From: CAYJAD01 sp964370675
GTDB lineage: Bacteria > Desulfobacterota > Desulfovibrionia > Desulfovibrionales > Desulfovibrionaceae
NCBI GenBank assembly: GCA_964370675.1
Contig: CAYJKC010000016.1
Location: forward strand, 1 to 42,303
DNA length: 42,303 nt
Direction of reading: 5' to 3'
The translations under genes were made by a program, and so were the position numbers. This document shows, piece by piece, positions 9,156 to 16,208 of the stretch. The notes beneath the pieces are model-generated. The model saw nothing but the letters and a program-made list of their open reading frames with translations. It was not told the DNA's origin and did not search any database. How positions within the stretch are numbered: position 1 is the stretch's first letter; every line of letters begins with the position of its first letter.

Positions 9156-9183
9156 TTGACATATAATATTTTTAAAGTATATT
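9156..9183 (+). promoter_or_regulatory. Strong sigma-70-type promoter for the 9190-9427 RNA
   Basis: A perfect -35 TTGACA (9156-9161), a 16-bp spacer and -10 TATATT (9178-9183) predict a transcript starting near 9188-9192. It is the best promoter I found in the window and points at a stretch with no open frame. Confidence 0.65.
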
Positions 9184-9189
9184 TTTTAC

Positions 9190-9427
9190 ATGCATAAAAC
9201 TCAGGAAATATCTACCTGTTTTGGGTCCACACATAAGCCAGCTCTATTAAGTATGGGTTTAGTTTGTGTGGATTTGTTTGCATATAATCTCGGATTTACC
9301 TGACGCCCAAACTATGGGGGGCAGGTTGTCCTTTGGTCTTTAGCTTGATAGCTAATTTTATTTATCTTATCTTCTAAAAATCCAAATCTTCCCCCTTATT
9401 ATCCGTACTTTGTGTGCGGTTTTTTTG
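9190..9427 (+). ncRNA. Structured leader or small RNA ahead of the C_GCAxxG_C_C gene
   Basis: About 240 nt lie between a strong promoter and an intrinsic terminator and contain no plausible CDS. Visible pairings are: TCCACACA (9226-9233) with TGTGTGGA (9265-9272), extended inward by TAAGCC with GGTTTA; TCAGGAAAT with ATTTACCTGA (one bulge), which would close a long rod around that hairpin; and ACCTG (9298-9302) with CAGGT (9321-9325), which competes with the closing helix. Competing helices before a terminator 37 nt ahead of a start codon look like a riboswitch or attenuator. A rod with a central bubble is also how 6S RNA looks. I cannot match it to a known family, and its identity is open. 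Confidence 0.55.
9403..9427 (+). terminator. Intrinsic terminator between the leader RNA and the redox gene
   Basis: CCGTAC (9403-9408) pairs with GTGCGG (9414-9419, one G-U) around a TTTGT loop and is followed by eight T residues (9420-9426 plus flank). It lies 37 nt before the ATG at 9464, with no promoter seen between them, so expression of the gene would require read-through or antitermination. Confidence 0.75.
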
Positions 9428-9463
9428 TTTATTTTGTCAGAAACAATTAATGAAGGGTGACTC

Positions 9464-9928
9464 ATGAAAGATCAATCTGTAAATATTAAAGCAATTAGAG
9501 ATCGCGCTGAGAAATATTATCGTGATGGTGATTTTTATTGCTCAGAAGCCGTACTAAAAACTATTAAGGATGCTTTTGATGCACCCTTTGATGATGAAAT
9601 TATTAAACTTGCATCAGGCTTTCCTGTGGGAATGGGTGTTGGTTGCGCTTGTGGCGCGGTTAATGGTGGTGTTATGGCGCTAGGTATGTTTTTTGGGCGT
9701 AGCGAAGCCAAAAACAAAGACGTTAAAAAAAACATGAAGTTAGCCAAGGAGTTACAAAAAAAATTTCAATCTGTACGCAAGGTTACTTGTTGTAAAATTC
9801 TTACTAAAGGCATGTGGCCTGGTTCATCTAAACACCTTGAGCATTGCATAGGTATTACCGGTGAGGTGACGGCTATGGCAGCTGAAATTATTGCTCGTGA
9901 ATTAGGATATAATATTCAAAAATCATAA
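9464..9928 (+). CDS. C_GCAxxG_C_C family redox protein
   Basis: This 154-residue cytoplasmic protein matches the C_GCAxxG_C_C family of putative redox-active or metal-binding proteins, common in anaerobes. The cysteine pattern is complete: Cys26 (FYCSEAV), Cys61 and Cys63 followed by GAVNGG (GVGCACGAVNGG), Cys109-Cys110 and Cys128. The biochemical role of the family is not established. A GAAGGG ribosome site precedes the ATG. It heads a rightward group with a rhodanese (33 bp on) and a LUD protein, which suggests sulfur, selenium or electron-transfer chemistry. A folded RNA with a terminator directly upstream suggests that transcription is controlled by attenuation. Confidence 0.87.
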   Translation: MKDQSVNIKAIRDRAEKYYRDGDFYCSEAVLKTIKDAFDAPFDDEIIKLASGFPVGMGVGCACGAVNGGVMALGMFFGRSEAKNKDVKKNMKLAKELQKKFQSVRKVTCCKILTKGMWPGSSKHLEHCIGITGEVTAMAAEIIARELGYNIQKS

Positions 9929-9961
9929 ATAAACTATTAAAACATTCAAATGGAGTAAAAA

Positions 9962-10363
9962 ATGTATAAATCAACTTTAAGAATTTTTTGTTTGGCATTA
10001 TGTCTTTGTGTAAGCCCAATATTAGCCATGGCTGAAACAGTCGATATAACAAGTGTTGAAGCTGCAGAAATGCTTAAAACTCCGGTGGAAAATAGAGTTC
10101 TTCTTGATGTGCGCACCCCCAAAGAATATAATACTGAACATATTGAAGGTTCGCAAATGATTGATGTAAAAGGTGATGATTTTAAAGAAAAAGTAGCTAA
10201 ACTTGATAAAAATGCCCCACATATTGTATTTTGTGTAAGTGGTAATCGTAGTGGTAAAGCTGCTAAAATTATGCAGGATATGGGTTTTACTAATGTAAAA
10301 CATATGAAGGATGGCATGAATGGTTGGAAGTCTAATAACCTTGGAATGATTGTAAAAAATTAA
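9962..10363 (+). CDS. Secreted single-domain rhodanese
   Basis: This 133-residue protein has a signal peptide (MYKSTLRIFCLALCLCVSPI, cut probable after AMA at residue 24) and one rhodanese domain. The domain shows LLDVRTPKEYNTEHI, the active-site loop FCVSGNRSG with Cys91, and the end motif GMNGWK. It would carry persulfide sulfur on Cys91 in the periplasm. The gene follows the C_GCAxxG_C_C gene by 33 bp with its own GGAG ribosome site, so the two are probably co-transcribed. A periplasmic rhodanese fits sulfide or polysulfide handling in an anaerobe, but no substrate is shown. Confidence 0.9.
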   Translation: MYKSTLRIFCLALCLCVSPILAMAETVDITSVEAAEMLKTPVENRVLLDVRTPKEYNTEHIEGSQMIDVKGDDFKEKVAKLDKNAPHIVFCVSGNRSGKAAKIMQDMGFTNVKHMKDGMNGWKSNNLGMIVKN

Positions 10364-10374
10364 CCCCCTAAAAA

Positions 10375-10417
10375 CACTGCCAAGTATATAGAAAGAAAAC
10401 CCTTGTGCTTGGCAGTG
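10375..10417. terminator. Hairpin between the rhodanese and LUD genes
   Basis: CACTGCCAAG (10375-10384) pairs perfectly with CTTGGCAGTG (10408-10417) across 23 nt. There is no T-run after it on the plus strand, though TTTTTAG follows on the minus strand. It may be a weak terminator, an mRNA-stabilising hairpin, or a leftward terminator without a gene. Confidence 0.45.
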
Positions 10418-10523
10418 CCATATAAGCACCATGTTCATCTTTGAGTTTTTATTATCTGGTAGTTTATTAAATTGCTTTTTTGTTCATGAAGATTTAAAAT
10501 AGAACAAATTATGGAGGGTACTC

Positions 10524-11120
10524 ATGGATTTACAAGAAGTAAAAAATAGTATGGAAAAAAGAGGCTTTAACGTTACAATTTTTGCAACTGCTCAAGATGC
10601 GGCTACATATATCACCGATAGTGTTAAAAATACATCTGTGGGAAGTGGCGGCAGTATGACTTTGGAAGCTCTTAATATTTACGACACGTTATGTGAAAGT
10701 AATTCTGTTTATTGGCGTAGTAAATGTAAAACTGATGAAGATAACCTCAATGCCATTCTTGCACCTGTTTATTTAACAAGTGCCAATGCAGTTACTGAAG
10801 ATGGTGCATTAATTAATATAGATGCTTCTGCCAACCGTATTGCTGCCTCAAGTTATGGTAAAGAGCGCCTTATTTATGTTATTGGTACCAATAAAATTGC
10901 ACCAAGTAAGCATGAGGCCATGAGCAGGGCAAGAAATATTGCTGCCCCGTTAAATGCTAAAAGGCTAAACAAAAAAACTCCTTGCGCTGTAAAAGCAGAT
11001 AAATGTTATGACTGTAATAGTCCAGAAAGAATTTGTAATATTATCAGCATTACTGAAAGAAAACCAGGTACAGTAAAAACTCTAGAGGTGCTCATTGTAG
11101 AGCAAGATTTAGGTTTTTAG
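10524..11120 (+). CDS. LUD-domain (lactate utilisation-type) protein
   Basis: This 198-residue single-domain LUD protein is related to LutC/YkgG and DUF162. The family loop is visible as SVGSGGSMTLEAL, followed by AITPVYLTSANAVTEDG-like sequence (TSANAVTEDGALINID) and RIAASSYGKERLIYVIGTNK. Near the C-terminus, cysteines spaced C-x6-C-x2-C-x6-C (CAVKADKCYDCNSPERIC) could hold an Fe-S cluster. LutB and LutA partners are absent nearby, so this is the stand-alone kind often found in Desulfovibrio and Firmicutes, of unproven function. The ribosome site GGAGGG is strong. A 160-bp gap with a hairpin separates it from the rhodanese. Confidence 0.88.
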   Translation: MDLQEVKNSMEKRGFNVTIFATAQDAATYITDSVKNTSVGSGGSMTLEALNIYDTLCESNSVYWRSKCKTDEDNLNAILAPVYLTSANAVTEDGALINIDASANRIAASSYGKERLIYVIGTNKIAPSKHEAMSRARNIAAPLNAKRLNKKTPCAVKADKCYDCNSPERICNIISITERKPGTVKTLEVLIVEQDLGF

Positions 11121-11127
11121 ACGAAAA

Positions 11128-11412
11128 AAATAATAAAATCTTTATTATTTAATTGCTACTCTCACGCTTACTATATAACAGTAAGCGTAAGAGTGCTGAC
11201 AAAATCAGTACGACCGATAAATCAAGAGCAAGTGGAGCTTTGTTTCGTCGTTAAGCTATTTATTTTTATGCATTATTGCCAAGTAAGCTTCGTTTGCTTA
11301 GGCGGCACAAACACCCCATAAGGGGGTTTGTCATCATTCAAACGCTAACTATAATATAGTAGGCGTTTAATAATGATGAACAAAGACCATTTGTTAAATA
11401 TGAAATGGGGTC
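11128..11412. other. Gene-free stretch with five consecutive hairpins
   Basis: No CDS is seen between the LUD and MBL genes. Inverted repeats are: AAATAATAAA/TTTATTATTT (11128-11150); ACGCTTACT/AGTAAGCGT (11164-11188, extended by ACTCT/AGAGT with one mismatch); ACAAAC-ACCCC with GGGG-GTTTGT (11307-11331); TCATCATT-C-AAACGC with GCGTTT-AAT-AATGATGA, with an inner ACTAT/ATAGT (11331-11379); and GACC...GGTC (11385-11412). The first may terminate the LUD transcript. The rest could be a structured RNA, an extragenic repeat cluster or a leader of the downstream gene. Confidence 0.5.
11190..11208 (+). repeat. Short extragenic repeat, copy 1
   Basis: AGAGTGCTGACAAAATCAG (11190-11208) recurs with one change at 42285-42303, the very end of the window. 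Both copies follow a stable hairpin outside genes and contain CTGA...TCAG. A 19-mer with one mismatch is near the limit of what chance allows over 42 kb, so this is only suggestive. Confidence 0.35.
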
Positions 11413-11461
11413 TATGATTTTAATTTAATACGACATCCCCTTGTTTTCAAAGAGGTATATT

Positions 11462-12340
11462 ATGTATGAATTGGTGCAATTAACTGATACTTGTTATTAT
11501 ATTGAATGTCCATCAAAGATTGGTTTGGTGCGCTTAAATGATCATGATGTGTGCCTTATTGATAGCGGTAATAATAAGGAAACAGGTCGAAAAATTCGTC
11601 AAATCCTAGATGCGCATAAATGGAATTTGACTGCCATTTATAATACTCACGCTAATGCAGATCATATTGGTGGTAATAAATATTTACAAGCCCAAACAAA
11701 ATGTAAAATATATGCACCGCCCATTAATGCTGTTTTTACAAATTATCCTATTTTAGAATCATCATTTCTTTATGGAGCTTATCCACCAAAAGACCTGCGC
11801 AATAGGTTTTTATTGGCAGATGCTAGTGATGCTGATGTTTTAAGCCATGATATCATGCCGCAAGGTTTAAGCTATATAGAATTAGCTGGACATTATTTCG
11901 ATATGGTCGGTTATGAAAGCGCAGATGGGGTAATATATTTGGCTGATTGTTTACTTAGTGAAGATATTTTAGATAAATATAAAGTGGGCTTTATGTATGA
12001 TGTGAAACAATATCTTGCTACTTTAGAAAAAGTAAAGGGCATGCAGGCTAAGTATTTTGTGCCATCGCATAGCAAGGTAGAAGATGATATTGTTGCATTA
12101 GCCCAATATAACATAGATAAAGTGCATGAAGTAGCTGAAAAGATTTGCACAACTTGTGCCTCACCTTTGAATTTTGAAGCTATACTGCAAACCTTATTCA
12201 AAGATTACAATCTCAAAATGAGCTTTGACCAATATGTATTGGTGGGCACTTCAGTACGTGCCCTTTTATCTTGGTTAAAAAGTATGGAAAAAGTTGAAGT
12301 TATTTTTGATGATAGCATGCTACTTTGGAAAGCCGTTTAA
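11462..12340 (+). CDS. Metallo-beta-lactamase-fold hydrolase
   Basis: This 292-residue MBL-fold protein starts at the ATG at 11462, seven nt after an AGAGG ribosome site. An upstream TTG frame start is less likely. The metal motif reads NTHANADHIGG, so the classical HxHxDH is HANADH, with Asn65 where a second zinc-binding His is normal. Asp67 and His68 are kept. LAGHYFDMVGY and ADCLLSEDI supply the later ligands, and PSHS is the final loop. The C-terminal 80 residues form a helical extension, possibly winged-helix-like, seen in RNase Z/glyoxalase II-like relatives. The substrate is unknown. The gene is alone, facing the LysR gene. Confidence 0.85.
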   Translation: MYELVQLTDTCYYIECPSKIGLVRLNDHDVCLIDSGNNKETGRKIRQILDAHKWNLTAIYNTHANADHIGGNKYLQAQTKCKIYAPPINAVFTNYPILESSFLYGAYPPKDLRNRFLLADASDADVLSHDIMPQGLSYIELAGHYFDMVGYESADGVIYLADCLLSEDILDKYKVGFMYDVKQYLATLEKVKGMQAKYFVPSHSKVEDDIVALAQYNIDKVHEVAEKICTTCASPLNFEAILQTLFKDYNLKMSFDQYVLVGTSVRALLSWLKSMEKVEVIFDDSMLLWKAV

Positions 12341-12356
12341 TAATCATTAAAATCAC

Positions 12357-12378
12357 CTTAAAGTAGGGGCACTTTAAG
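12357..12378. terminator. Terminator between convergent MBL and LysR genes
   Basis: CTTAAAGT (12357-12364) pairs with ACTTTAAG (12371-12378) around AGGGGC. It is followed by CTTTATGGTTT on the plus strand and by GGTGATTTT on the minus strand. The stem is short and the T-runs are interrupted, so it is a modest bidirectional terminator in the 47-bp gap. Confidence 0.5.
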
Positions 12379-12387
12379 CTTTATGGT

Positions 12388-13260
12388 TTAAAATAAACGT
12401 GCTTGTAGCTCTTTAAATAATGCCTCTCTTAAAGGGCTTGGAGCACTGCCTTCGCGCTCAATATAATAAAACATACGATCAAAAACCATATCTTCAATAG
12501 GCACAGCAAATAGTGACCCTTCACCAAGCTCATGCTCCACTACCAGTGGAGATAGGCAAGAAAGCGTGCCTTTATTGCACAAAATATGCTTTATAGCATC
12601 AGTATGCGCAAGTTCTAGGGATTTTTCTGGGCGCAGACCAAGAGGGGTAATGTGGCGCAAAAATGTTTCGCGTGTGCCGGAGCCTTCCTCGCGTAATAAC
12701 CATAAATATGGCATCAACTCTTGTATGGTGCGCGGTTTGCTGGCAAGCTCTTGGTCCGTAGTTACCACCACTAGTTCTTCTTTGCCAAGTGGAGTAATTG
12801 TTAAATGTATAGCATTAACGTCACCCTCCACAAAACCAGCGTCCAATAGTCCATTTTCTACTTTTTGAACAATTTCACCTGTATTACCCGATAAACAATC
12901 CAGCTCCACATGGGGGTAGCGGATTTTCATATCATACAATATTTGAGGGATTACCCAATTAGCTAGGGTAACGGAAGCTCCAACATCTAATCTACCAAGT
13001 AGTTCATCGGTGGATAAAAGGGATAATACGTTGGTTAATTGGTGGTATATAGGGGCAAGGCGTTTTTCTAATAGGCGCCCTTTTTCATTTAGGCGAATGC
13101 CACGTCCTACACGATCAAATACTTCTACTCCAATGTCTGACTCAAATTCGCGCAAAGCACTAGAAACAGCCGCTTGAGAAATAAACATGCGATGCGCTAC
13201 ATCACGCATATTGGGCGTGCGGGCTAAGGCTAAAAAAACTTCCATATATCTTAATGTCAT
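12388..13260 (-). CDS. LysR-family transcriptional regulator (CysB/CysL-like)
   Basis: This 290-residue regulator is of standard LysR length. The winged helix-turn-helix is at residues 1-60 (MRDVAHRMFISQAAVSSALR, then FDRVGRGIRLNEKG), and the periplasmic-binding-like effector domain covers about 88-290 (LDVGASVTLANWVIPQIL, REEGSGTRETFLRH). The effector domain resembles regulators of sulfur and selenium metabolism, consistent with selA elsewhere in the window, but the effector cannot be read. It has no divergent partner: the neighbouring small membrane gene lies upstream on the same strand behind a terminator. Autoregulation from 13261-13399 is likely. Confidence 0.9.
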   Translation of the reverse strand: MTLRYMEVFLALARTPNMRDVAHRMFISQAAVSSALREFESDIGVEVFDRVGRGIRLNEKGRLLEKRLAPIYHQLTNVLSLLSTDELLGRLDVGASVTLANWVIPQILYDMKIRYPHVELDCLSGNTGEIVQKVENGLLDAGFVEGDVNAIHLTITPLGKEELVVVTTDQELASKPRTIQELMPYLWLLREEGSGTRETFLRHITPLGLRPEKSLELAHTDAIKHILCNKGTLSCLSPLVVEHELGEGSLFAVPIEDMVFDRMFYYIEREGSAPSPLREALFKELQARLF

Positions 13261-13399
13261 GTAAAACTCCGATCCTAAGGCATAATCTGTTGTTTACAGG
13301 TAGCTAAGCTTAATTGTTGTATTTGTGGGGTATTATATACTTTATGCTTTTGTTGTGCAAATACAAACAAAGTGTTTTGCTAGGTTTTTAGAAAATAAA

Positions 13400-13429
13400 A
13401 AAACTCCACCAAAAAGTTGATGGAGTTTT
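13400..13429 (-). terminator. Leftward intrinsic terminator after the 33-residue membrane gene
   Basis: AAAACTCCA (13400-13408) pairs with TGGAGTTTT (13421-13429). On the minus strand the stem runs into TTTTTTTATTTTC. It lies 18 bp past the stop of the small gene at 13448, which supports that gene being a real transcription unit. Confidence 0.75.
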
Positions 13430-13447
13430 GGCAAGCGGATATTATAC

Positions 13448-13549
13448 TTACTTATCTTGGCAGTATAGATATTGGCCAATGGAAGACATAAGAAATGTAA
13501 AAGTAGTAATAAATGCAATTATTAATGTAACCTTAGTTTGTAAGTCCAT
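13448..13549 (-). CDS. Small single-pass membrane protein (33 residues)
   Basis: The ATG at 13549-13547 follows a clear AGAGG ribosome site with 6-nt spacing and opens 33 codons ending in TAA. The product begins MDLQTKVTLIIAFITTFTFL and ends SIGQYLYCQDK, so it has one membrane helix (about residues 7-24), a short tail and a single Cys. An intrinsic terminator follows 18 bp after the stop. A longer in-frame version (from 13648) has no ribosome site. I do not recognise a family. Similar-sized proteins serve as accessory subunits of transporters or respiratory complexes, but no partner is adjacent, so the function is open. Confidence 0.6.
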   Translation of the reverse strand: MDLQTKVTLIIAFITTFTFLMSSIGQYLYCQDK

Positions 13550-13741
13550 GATAAACCTCTTTAATAAAAATGTTAAAAATTTTACTGCCTGTATGGCGTG
13601 TAACAAATGCTCTGGTTTAAGTTTATATGTGCTGGCAAGAAATAACACAAACGATTAAAATTGATTAAACCAATAAAGTCACTTTATCATTTCAGATAGC
13701 GAGTAAAGGCTTAAAAATATTTTGTGGTAATACAGTAGATC

Positions 13742-14380
13742 TTAACTGTTATGTAATGCTTCAAGTTTATTTAATATTTGGCTGGGAGCTAAGTGGGTGA
13801 TTTTTAAATCTGTGCAGGCATTGGCACTGGCAATACAAAGCTCATGGTTTTGCAAGCTATGCCAATATAAAAACCATGTTTGGTTATTGATGCTGTGTTC
13901 ACCATTGCAAATGGGTAAGACATTAAAGCTTGATGGATTGAGATTAAAGCCGCATCCTACTGCCTTCATAATGCTTTCCTTGGCAGTCCAAAGTTTAAAA
14001 AAAGCTTGTGGGCTCTCATTTTCTTTAAGCCAGATTATTTCTTGTGCCGTAAAACATTTTGCAGCTATATCCTTATTATATCTATGTGTGTTTTCTACAT
14101 CAATTCCAATGGCATGGGTAGAAGTGGCTAAGACAACATAGTCGCCTGCATGGGAGATATTAAAGCATAAATCATGTTCAAAATATGGTTTTCCATAAAT
14201 ATTATAAAGTGGTGGCTTATTGTGTCCTAAGGTAAAGTAGAGCAGCAGACCACCCACAAGACAGCGTAATTTATCCTTTGGTTGCATATAGCGTTCAAAC
14301 TTTTGCTTTCTATCTGCATTAAGGAATTGTAGCCCTTCAAAATTATGCCATTGTGTTATATTACAACAAAGTATTTTCAT
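13742..14380 (-). CDS. 4'-Phosphopantetheinyl transferase (Sfp type)
   Basis: This 212-residue enzyme moves the phosphopantetheine arm from CoA to a serine of carrier proteins. The Sfp-superfamily motifs are present: NISHAGDYVVLA, GIDVEN with the Mg-binding acidic pair, and FFKLWTAKESIMKAVGCG. The length is that of the Sfp/Gsp group, not the 120-residue AcpS. No polyketide, peptide-synthetase or other carrier gene is in the window, so its target lies elsewhere. The start follows a weak ribosome site. It diverges from the FmdE gene across 181 bp. Confidence 0.9.
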   Translation of the reverse strand: MKILCCNITQWHNFEGLQFLNADRKQKFERYMQPKDKLRCLVGGLLLYFTLGHNKPPLYNIYGKPYFEHDLCFNISHAGDYVVLATSTHAIGIDVENTHRYNKDIAAKCFTAQEIIWLKENESPQAFFKLWTAKESIMKAVGCGFNLNPSSFNVLPICNGEHSINNQTWFLYWHSLQNHELCIASANACTDLKITHLAPSQILNKLEALHNS

Positions 14381-14479
14381 AGTTAAGAAATATCATTAGC
14401 TTTAATTTTGTGCAAGATAATGCATTTATTTAATTTTTTCAACGGCATGTCTTTTCTGTCTCTTAGATTGTAACAATAC

Positions 14480-14494
14480 TTTACACTGTGTAAA
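14480..14494. promoter_or_regulatory. Perfect 15-bp palindrome upstream of the FmdE-MoCF gene
   Basis: TTTACAC-T-GTGTAAA (14480-14494) lies in the divergent gap, 67 bp before the FmdE start and 99 bp before the phosphopantetheinyl transferase start. Its form suits a dimeric regulator (CRP/FNR-, GntR- or ModE-like), but none can be assigned from one site. Confidence 0.4.
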
Positions 14495-14561
14495 AAATGT
14501 GCAAAAATATCTAATTCATTTTTATAACATTATAAATTTATATAATAAAAGGAAAGCCATT

Positions 14562-16184
14562 ATGAATATTGGTCCATGGACGCATGATGAATTTATGGAA
14601 GAAGCACGAAAGTTTCACGGTTATCCAGCACCAGGGCTGATTATTGGCGGCTATATGGTGGAAATGGCAAGGCGTGCCTTGCCTGAAGGTGTATTATTTG
14701 ATGCCATAAGTGAAACTGGTCAATGTTTGCCTGATGCTGTGCAGTTGTTAACTCCTTGTACTGTAGGCAATGGCTGGATGCGTATTCATAATTTTGGTCT
14801 TTATGCTTTAAGTTTGTTTAATAAGCATACTGGTGCTGGTGTGCGTGTGCATTTGGATGTGGAAAAACTTGGACCATATCCTGAAATACGCTCTTGGTTT
14901 TTGAAAGAAAAGCCTAAGGCTGAGCAAGATACTGAGCGTTTACAACAAGAAATACGCGATGCTGCAGATAGTATTTTAACTCTTCGCGAAGTTCAAGTTT
15001 TACCTCAAGCATTGGGGCATAAGGGCAAGGGTGGTATCATTCGTTGTCCGCTATGTGGTGAGTGGCATCCTGCTGCATTTGGTGGTATTTGTCGCTCTTG
15101 CCAAGGGGAATCTCCTTATGATGTAGGTCCTGGTTTTTCCTTTAAAGGACCAGAGCTTGTGCCTGTGCCGGTAGAAAAGGCCGTTGGTCAGCACGCTTTG
15201 CATGATATGACTCAAATTATTCCTGGTGAAGTTAAGGAAGCCGCCTTCCATGCTGGACAGGTTTTAGATATAGGCGATGTATGCCGCTTGCAACATATGG
15301 GGCGCAGTAATGTTTATACAGCTGAAAATGCTCCCAATGTTGATGAATGGATACATGAAGATGCTGTAGTGCAAGAATTTGCTAAGCTTATGCCTGGTCG
15401 AGGTATTGTGACTGAAGGTCCGCCGCGTGAAGGTAAGATAAATTTCAAAGCCGCTAGAGATGGCTTATTATGGGTTGATGAGGATCGTTTAGAGCGCTTT
15501 AATCTTATACCGGATGTTATGTGTGCCACAAGGCATAGCATGGGAATTATTAAGGAAGGTACACGTTTGGCTGGTAGCCGTGCCATACCATTATACCTTG
15601 CTAAGCAATTACTCATAAAGGCAGTAGCAACCCTTGAAGAAGGTCCGCTATTTGAAGTACTGCCCATGCGTCAAGGTAAGATTGGCATTCTTGTAACTGG
15701 AACAGAGGTATTTAGTGGTTTAATTCAAGATAAATTTGAGCCAATTATCACTCAAAAAGCAGAGGCTCTTAATTGCAGTGTAGTAAAAACATGTATTGTG
15801 CCTGATGATGCGACACAAATAACCAATGCTGTGCATGAGCTTATTGCTGCTGGGGCGGATCTTATTGTGAGCACTGCTGGTATGTCTGTTGACCCTGATG
15901 ATGTAACTAGAAAAGCTTTGGTTGACGCAGGTTTAACTGATATACTTTTTGGCCTGCCAGTTTTACCGGGTACTATGACCTTGGTGGGGCGCATTGGTAA
16001 TGTGCAAGTAGTGGGAGCTCCAGCTTGCGCGTTATTTTATAAAACCACTGGGGTGGACTTTATCTTACCTCGCCTTTTAGCAGGGCAAAAAATTACTCGC
16101 CTTGACCTAGCAAAGCTAGGGCATGGTGGGCTTTGCATGGAGTGTAAGAGTTGTTCTTATCCAAAATGTCCTTTCGGTAGATAA
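14562..16184 (+). CDS. FmdE-family protein fused to a molybdopterin-binding (MoCF) domain
   Basis: The start is the ATG at 14562 after AAGGA. An upstream in-frame ATG at 14499 would add 21 unlikely residues. The 540-residue protein has an FmdE-like domain (about 5-115, His19-Gly20 and Cys55). A zinc ribbon follows (CPLC at 162-165 and CRSC at 177-180). The second half is MoeA/MoaB-like (ILVTGTEVFSG, then STAGMSVDPDDVTRKAL, GLPVLPGTM). The tail is Cys-rich (MECKSCSYPKCPFGR). FmdE proteins accompany molybdenum and tungsten formate-type dehydrogenases. The MoCF half suggests handling or sensing of the pterin cofactor, or insertion of the metal. The glycosyltransferase gene follows at 24 bp, probably by chance. 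Confidence 0.87.
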   Translation: MNIGPWTHDEFMEEARKFHGYPAPGLIIGGYMVEMARRALPEGVLFDAISETGQCLPDAVQLLTPCTVGNGWMRIHNFGLYALSLFNKHTGAGVRVHLDVEKLGPYPEIRSWFLKEKPKAEQDTERLQQEIRDAADSILTLREVQVLPQALGHKGKGGIIRCPLCGEWHPAAFGGICRSCQGESPYDVGPGFSFKGPELVPVPVEKAVGQHALHDMTQIIPGEVKEAAFHAGQVLDIGDVCRLQHMGRSNVYTAENAPNVDEWIHEDAVVQEFAKLMPGRGIVTEGPPREGKINFKAARDGLLWVDEDRLERFNLIPDVMCATRHSMGIIKEGTRLAGSRAIPLYLAKQLLIKAVATLEEGPLFEVLPMRQGKIGILVTGTEVFSGLIQDKFEPIITQKAEALNCSVVKTCIVPDDATQITNAVHELIAAGADLIVSTAGMSVDPDDVTRKALVDAGLTDILFGLPVLPGTMTLVGRIGNVQVVGAPACALFYKTTGVDFILPRLLAGQKITRLDLAKLGHGGLCMECKSCSYPKCPFGR

Positions 16185-16208
16185 TTTTTAGGTGCTATAT
16201 TAATACTT

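Noticed and set aside
13550..13648. Longer version of the small membrane protein
   Set aside because: The extra 33 codons lack a ribosome site, while the ATG at 13549 has one at ideal spacing.
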